Source of the DNA: Strongylocentrotus droebachiensis
Taxonomy: Eukaryota > Echinodermata > Echinoidea > Camarodonta > Strongylocentrotidae
Length of the DNA: 64,000 nucleotides
Direction of reading: 5' to 3'
Assembly: GCA_035222895.1 (NCBI GenBank)
Contig: JAVYIG010007484.1
Location: forward strand, 37,524-101,523
Shown here piece by piece: positions 59,130 through 64,000 of the stretch. Positions within the stretch are counted from its first letter, which is position 1, and each line of letters starts with the position of its first letter. Below the pieces are notes generated by a model that was given only the letters and a program-made list of their open reading frames with translations, searched no databases and was not told the origin of the DNA. Made by a program: the position numbers and the translations under genes.

Positions 59130-60263
59130 ATTTACGTACTCAGCAATGAAATGAACGAACACTTGAGCTGAACGGTCATTTAGATATGTTGTTCCAACGT
59201 CGAGGCCTTTGGCTTGATCCAACGAGCACATCCACGTAAAGTCGGTGAAAGGTCTGCAGTGTTTAGCGATTGCGTGGGCATTTCTGACAAAATGTTTAAG
59301 ACGATGAATTCCTTTTTCGTTGAGAAGATGAATCATCTTTTCGGCCTTTGATGTTCCAGGCTCAGCCCTTCTAGCTCTCATAATGCCGACCCCCTTGCAG
59401 GGATTTCCACTATACCCATGCTTTTTCACCGAGTTAAGCCTGAAGCTGGTGCTTCCGTGATAGAACGCATTGTATTTCTTGCCTGGCTCACCCATGATGC
59501 CTGCCTCCCGACAAATCTGGCAAAACATCAATTTTCTCAGCACCAATGCATCAACATCATCTGCTGTTTGGCAGATACCCCCACAAGTTTCATTTCATGG
59601 TCCGTGTTCGTGATGGTTGTAGAGACTAATTTCCTCTCCTTCTCCTGTACCTTCTTCCTCTCATCTACTTCTTGGCACCTTTTCACTTTAATTGACTTGA
59701 CTTTATCCTGATATTTCTTTTGAATTTTCTTACGATCCTTCACTGCTTTCGATATCCGTCTCTCTCTTTCCAATTCACTACAATTATCAAGAAACTTACC
59801 AGTTTTGTTCTCACTCCACATGAGTATGCCTTGCATTGCTAGGGCGGACATGTTTAGGGACTTTCTTTTGAAGTAGTTACACTCAGCAAATAACCTCTCC
59901 GCATCAACATTGTCTTTGGGACATGACTGAGTCTCATAACTAAGGGTTGGGTCCTCAGATATCTCATGAAATTTTCCACGTCTTCCAACTGTCTTACAAT
60001 GCAAACATAGATATTGTGCAGTGTAATTGAAAGTGCCTGTTTTGTGTTGAACTCCACATCTACCGGTACATCAACAGTTTCATACAGAGTTCTATGGAGA
60101 CTGTCGCTCCTTTCTCCCCATCATATCTTAACCACTTATGATCCTGCTCCCATACTTTTCTGTAGTTCCTTGATCTTTTCTCTTCCTCATACTCTTTGTC
60201 CTTTTCTGCCTTTCTTTTTGCACCCCTTTCATTCGGCTTTGATACATTCATGTAACACCACAT
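59130..60263 (-). pseudogene. ZNF862-like hAT fragment split by foreign coding sequence
   Basis: On the minus strand, 60263-about 60115 gives a Lys-rich N-terminus ending RNYRKVWEQDHKWLRYDGEK. The family continues only at about 59530 with MFCQICREAG, TTSFRLNSVKKH, VRNAHAIAKHCRPFTDFTWM and GLDVGTTYLNDRSAQ, the TTF-type zinc finger and following block of ZNF862/hAT-like proteins. About 590 bp between these pieces encode a different segment. Past 59130 the frame leaves the family, where the LINE begins. Non-functional. Confidence 0.65.
59537..60030 (-). other. Coding-like insert inside the ZNF862-like fragment
   Basis: An open minus-strand frame with a CxxC pair (YLCLHC), then a Cys/Asp segment, ALAMQGILMWSENKTGKFLD and a long Lys/Arg/Glu helix. 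This resembles a recurring domain of uncharacterised transposon-like proteins in marine invertebrates, but I cannot name it. It is open over about 155 codons. Confidence 0.35.
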
Positions 60264-60825
60264 GATCTTGCTTATTAATATCTCGTATCCTTCTCGTTGT
60301 CAACACTCACATTTACATTCACATCCATCATTTATCGTTATGTAAGGCAGTGTATAGTTTGAAATCAAAGACAAATTTGTTCAACATTGAATTCTATTAG
60401 TCTTATTATAACTTACGAAATGTAAATCCCTGCAAAGTACAGAGGAATAATCATAAAGAATTAATTGTAACCCCAGGCCACTGCCACGGGGTCTGTCGCT
60501 ATACATGAATTAAAATAAATTATTTTTGAAAAAGAATCATGATTAACTCAGTGCCTGTCTCGATCAGATGTTCTATTGCAGTGAAATTTCCCAGGGAGGG
60601 TATCGGTCGTGGGGGTAAACTGGCGCCCCACGACCTTTATCCCTGACTCCTCTCGGGGTATGACGGCAGATCTTGTTACCTTGGCGGATCGTGTTCTCGG
60701 AACAAAATCTGCCTAGCAGATATCGTGATCAGCAGCGGATATCGTACCCGCTACAACCAAATCTGCCGTTAGTGAACACGGCGGATAATGTGCATTGGCG
60801 GATTTTGTTCCTATATAGCTACAGG

Positions 60826-61719
60826 CAGTGGCGAACCTGGCATACCGCGTCAGGGGGGGGGGGGGGTTTTGGGGGAGGGTGTTTTTTTTGGGGGGAGGGT
60901 TTTCCCCCCTCCCACGGTATTTTGATGTTTGCGATCGCGCGATTTCATGCATACCCGTACCTTACTTACGTTTTGTTGATTTGAAAAGTCTTCATAATTC
61001 GAAAAAGATTGTTTTATTGGGAGGGGGGGGGGGGGTAGGGTTAGGGGTGTGACTACCAAATTTGCTGCCAACTTTTAAGGGTGCGACGTCATCCAAATTT
61101 GCCGATTAACAAATGCATAGCATCTACCACCCTCCTTCCCTATCCTAAATGTTAATTATTCCATGGTTTAATTAGGCTCTTATCAAATTAAAAAACCTTT
61201 TGAAGTAATCATTACCCCCTATAATATTGAAACATGCAACTAATTTGTTTCTACATCGTGATCGACCTGAAAACAAATACAAAAAAGTAATTAGCCCCCT
61301 TTTGTATCTGAATCCACATATCAGTGATAAAAAATAATCATGCGAGCGCGAGACATTACGAACTGACTTTTCCCTCAACAGTGACAGGAACTGGGCTTAT
61401 GAAGCCCTTCAAAATTTCTGTCGGCAAATGCGTCACTCTTTTCCTCTTTCCTTCCCTACTTCTTTCATTTTTTTCTCTCTCTCTCTCTCTCTCTCTCCTT
61501 TTTTCTTTCTCTTTTTCTTTCCTTTCTTTCCCTCTTTTCTTCTTTTCTTTCTTTTTCTTTTTCTTTCCTTTCGTTTCCCTTTTCTCTTTCTTCTTTTCTT
61601 TCTTTTTCTTTTTCCTTCATTTCTTTTCCCTTTTCTCTTTTCTTCTTTTCTTTCTCTTTCTTTTTCGTCGGGGGGGGGGGGGGCAATCCGGCCCCTTCCC
61701 CCCCATAGGTACGCTAGTG
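60826..61719. mobile_element. hAT non-autonomous element with perfect 8-bp target duplication
   Basis: CAGTGGCGAACCTGG at 60826 pairs with ATAGGTACGCTAGTG at the right end. GCTACAGG is duplicated exactly at 60818-60825 and 61720-61727. The interior has G tracts (60853-60866, 61023-61035, 61670-61683) and a long TTTC/CT-rich run (61430-61669). It is inserted in the Ginger-like element. Confidence 0.88.
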
Positions 61720-61727
61720 GCTACAGG

Positions 61728-62905
61728 ACATGGTCTGATAATTCTATCGTGAATAACATGGCGGATTGCTAGACTTAAATTGTCTGATTTGTTCGTATTG
61801 GACATCAAATCTGTAGGCTATTCGAAAAGCATCCCCCCTTTATTGCATTGACGCCCACAGGCTACAAAGCCTTGTTGTCTCTCTTTCTTCTTGTCCATTC
61901 TTCTTGTCCATCGTTCTAATTTTATGTTAAAACCAGCATAATTGACATTTTGGCATTTTTGTTTTATTTATGCCCGAGTGGGTCTAATGGCCTCTAGAGG
62001 CCTATACATAAGACCTCCTCCCCAACTGCTGTTTTAACAGAAATAAATCATAATTTAATTACGTATTTATTTCATTTCATTAAACATTTTTCCTGTGATC
62101 CAGTCTCTGTGCTTTTTCATTTTCTTTCTTTTCATTTATAACTAAAATGAAGGCAGATATGGGAAGGGTCATGATTGGTCAGAGCAAATTGACGTGTTTG
62201 TTTGGAATCTTTCAAACTTTTGTATTACTGCGTTTGTTAGCCAAGAAAACCTTTTAGAATAAAACAACCTGACTCCCATAGTAGCGTTTTAAACATTGGT
62301 AAGCCCCCCCCCCCCCCCCCCAAAAAAAAAAAAAAAAAAAACAGATTCCTTTGATTTTATATGATAAATTGCAAGAAATAGAAATTATCAACGGCTTTGA
62401 TCATTTCTTTAAAACTAGATTTATAAGCTAATAAAACAATATAGACCTAATAAACTTAAATTTGTTTTACCCCTATTTTCAAACTATTCTCGAATCTTAC
62501 AGAGTATAATTCAGGTTATTTTACCACCTTTAGAAGTTGTCCGCAACCAATAGACGAAAAGGATTATATTGTATTTCTTTATCAATTTAAAATTTGCCAT
62601 TACTGTGCATCCCTTACAGATTTATAACATTTTTTTTTATTCGGTTGTACTGATTACGAAACTTGAATTGTGGGGCCGGGGGGGGGGGGGGGGGGGGGGG
62701 GGGGGTGATCGAGGCTCTTTGCATTATCCCATATCCTCCCTTCATTTTTTTTTGGGGGGGGGGGGAGTGAATTTTAAGGTCACTCTACATGATAGAAAAA
62801 ACAGATTTTAAATATCATAAACTATTTTCTTGGCAAGAATTCTTGCCTGCTGCACCCGAGTGGTCACAACCTCTCTCAGACTGGGAGCCTCACTCTCAGT
62901 CTCAC
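61728..62905. other. Non-coding interior of the Ginger-like element
   Basis: AT-rich, with an 18-bp C tract followed by an A tract (62304-62341) and a G run of about 28 (62678-62705). No integrase core was found. Confidence 0.5.
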
Positions 62906-63072
62906 CGTTTTTTCACGTAGTACAAACTCTTGTCTACTATCGCAAAGTTAATTGCTTTTCGCCTTATCGCTTTCTTCTTTTTTACGCTTAGGTGGCTTAA
63001 TTCCTCTTTTAAGAGAAAACTCTTAATAAGAGCGGCCTCTTGCTCGAACTCGTACTCGCACTCAGCATCCAT
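62906..63072 (-). CDS. Integrase-type transposon first exon (Ginger-like)
   Basis: ATG at 63072 opens MDAECEYEFEQEAALIKSFL, followed by KKKKAIRRKAINFAIVDKSL and YYVKK, then an ACG|GTGAGA splice donor just after 62906. The K-x-x-x-R-R-K-A-x-x-F-x-x-x-D-x-x-L-Y-Y pattern is typical of the segment that precedes the zinc-binding HHCC domain in retroviral-type and Ginger integrases. No downstream integrase exon was recognised to the left, so it is an orphan exon. Confidence 0.5.
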
Positions 63073-63329
63073 GGTGGTATACAGTATAGTACTACGGTAC
63101 ACATGCAATTGCAATCGCACGCAGCCTAGCCAGCATGCATGCATGCAGCAAGCGGAGACCGTATACCACTCATAAAAACGATACCTTCAGAATGGAACGA
63201 TAGCTGCAAAACGGAACACTATCTGCCAGCCACTCTGCGTGGTGGGTTACAATATCTGCCGGCAGATTTTGTGACGGGAACAATATCTGCCGGCGGATTT
63301 TGTTCCACGAACACGATCCGCCAGTCACA

Positions 63330-64000
63330 CTAAACGCTGTCACAGGGGCCTCTGCCGGCGTGCTGCAGAAGTCCCCCGTCTCGGACAATGTCCGAAATCC
63401 GCCCTGCCGAATGGGAGACTCCCCTGCGGCCCCCTTTTGGCAGAAGTCCAACCTTCCTTGCAGGTCCTTGACCTCCTCGTAGAAAGGAGATGCCTCAAAT
63501 AACTCTTGAGTGACCTCGCCACACTGCGCCCGGAGTCCCAACAGACAGCCTATTCGTGCTGGCGTCGCTCCGGGGAATGGCGAGCAAGTCCTCGTATGAG
63601 CAATGATTCAAGGGAACCTTGGCCATACTTATGCTACCCTAATAATATGAAGAAAACTCGGTGCGGGTCTGCACATCCAGAAACCTATGTCCCGGCTTCA
63701 ATTTGGTTTGTTTGACTGGCAGATGATATCCACCAGCAGCCCTATTAATTCTAAACGGGTGATTACTCCTTGCGGCTTCGATAACGAGAAGGAGGGTCTG
63801 TACGAGCCCCCTCAACCTCGATCACAAAGGGCTTCGCTCCCTCGGAACCATGCAGGCATGGATGTAATCCAACTAGCCCCTGCCCGGTAGTCCCAAGGAC
63901 TATTTCTAAATCAAGTTTAAAAAAAATGTAAGTTACGGATTTACCACACTATAATATACAAAACGGAGAAATTACGTGAACTAATTATTTATGAACCCAC
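63330..64000. other. GC-richer end of window, unidentified
   Basis: The minus strand has an open frame (63541-63170) containing QCGEVTQELFEASPFYEEVK, related to the motif at 56.3 kb, but it runs through the terminus of the Ginger-like element. The rest has no recognised gene. Confidence 0.3.

Larger units (their letters stand above)
60674..63329. mobile_element. Ginger-like element with GGCGGATCGTGTTC termini
   Basis: TGTTACCTTGGCGGATCGTG at 60674 and, reversed from 63329, TGTGACTGGCGGATCGTGTT form inverted ends. Both continue into further copies of the GGCGGATNTTGTTC/GAACAAAATCTGCC motif (60674-60810 and 63180-63329). The right part carries an integrase-type first exon (62906-63072, minus). 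Most of the coding region has gone. TGT-type ends suit Ginger elements; no target duplication was found. Confidence 0.6.

Noticed and set aside
61324-61772. Phe/Ser-rich frames of 114-142 codons
   Set aside because: Translation of a TTTC-rich tract within a hAT element.
1-64000. tRNA, rRNA, CRISPR or bacterial-type operon signals
   Set aside because: No clear tRNA B-box with a matching cloverleaf, no rRNA-like sequence, no spaced identical repeats; gene structure is eukaryotic throughout.

Overview
This is a eukaryotic window. It has AT-rich non-coding DNA, short exons separated by kilobase introns with GT..AG borders, abundant microsatellites, and many dead or non-autonomous transposons. 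The encoded proteins are metazoan. The mix of element types (hAT, TTAA-target MITEs, Mutator-like, IS3EU/Ginger-like integrases, a LINE with a microsatellite tail) and the striking number of 10-28 bp C or G tracts suggest a marine invertebrate, perhaps an echinoderm. That placement is inference only. Most open reading frames of 60-200 codons are chance or low-complexity frames and are not annotated.

Two host genes can be supported, both on the + strand. (1) The last two coding exons (14621-14782 and 17839-18081) of a gene that looks like the cytoplasmic tail of a class C G-protein-coupled receptor, with GPR158/GPR179-like the best guess. Its upstream exons are not visible here. (2) A complete six-exon USB1 gene (U6 snRNA 3'-end processing phosphodiesterase), 37967-50815, 268 codons, with both HxS catalytic motifs, intact splice sites and an NRF1-type promoter palindrome about 85 bp upstream of the ATG.

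Layout: 1-14.6 kb is non-coding, with a TTAA-flanked GC-rich minisatellite element (863-1576), a 165-bp hairpin element (9090-9254) and tandem duplications. 14.6-18.1 kb holds the receptor tail exons; their intron carries two inverted copies of one TTAA MITE. 18.1-37.8 kb is non-coding, with a foldback minisatellite (23450-24001), a degenerate array of 27-bp-like units (30222-30690), long CT/CCT repeats and a MITE with matching ends (35579-36502). 37.8-52.4 kb is USB1. Its introns hold an 18-bp minisatellite, two hAT-type elements with perfect 8-bp target duplications and the same termini, and a third foldback element. 53-63.4 kb is a transposon graveyard read mainly on the minus strand. It contains Mutator/Kolobok-like, hAT, MULE and IS3EU fragments, a LINE 3' end, a ZNF862-like hAT fragment split by foreign coding sequence, and a Ginger-like element that carries a nested hAT with a perfect 8-bp target duplication.

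The most notable material is the set of hAT-like foldback elements inside USB1. They share the terminus TAGGCCTGAGTC but carry different self-complementary subterminal motifs, and one is a large inverted duplication with a perfect 26-bp hairpin between its arms, inserted in an older hAT element.
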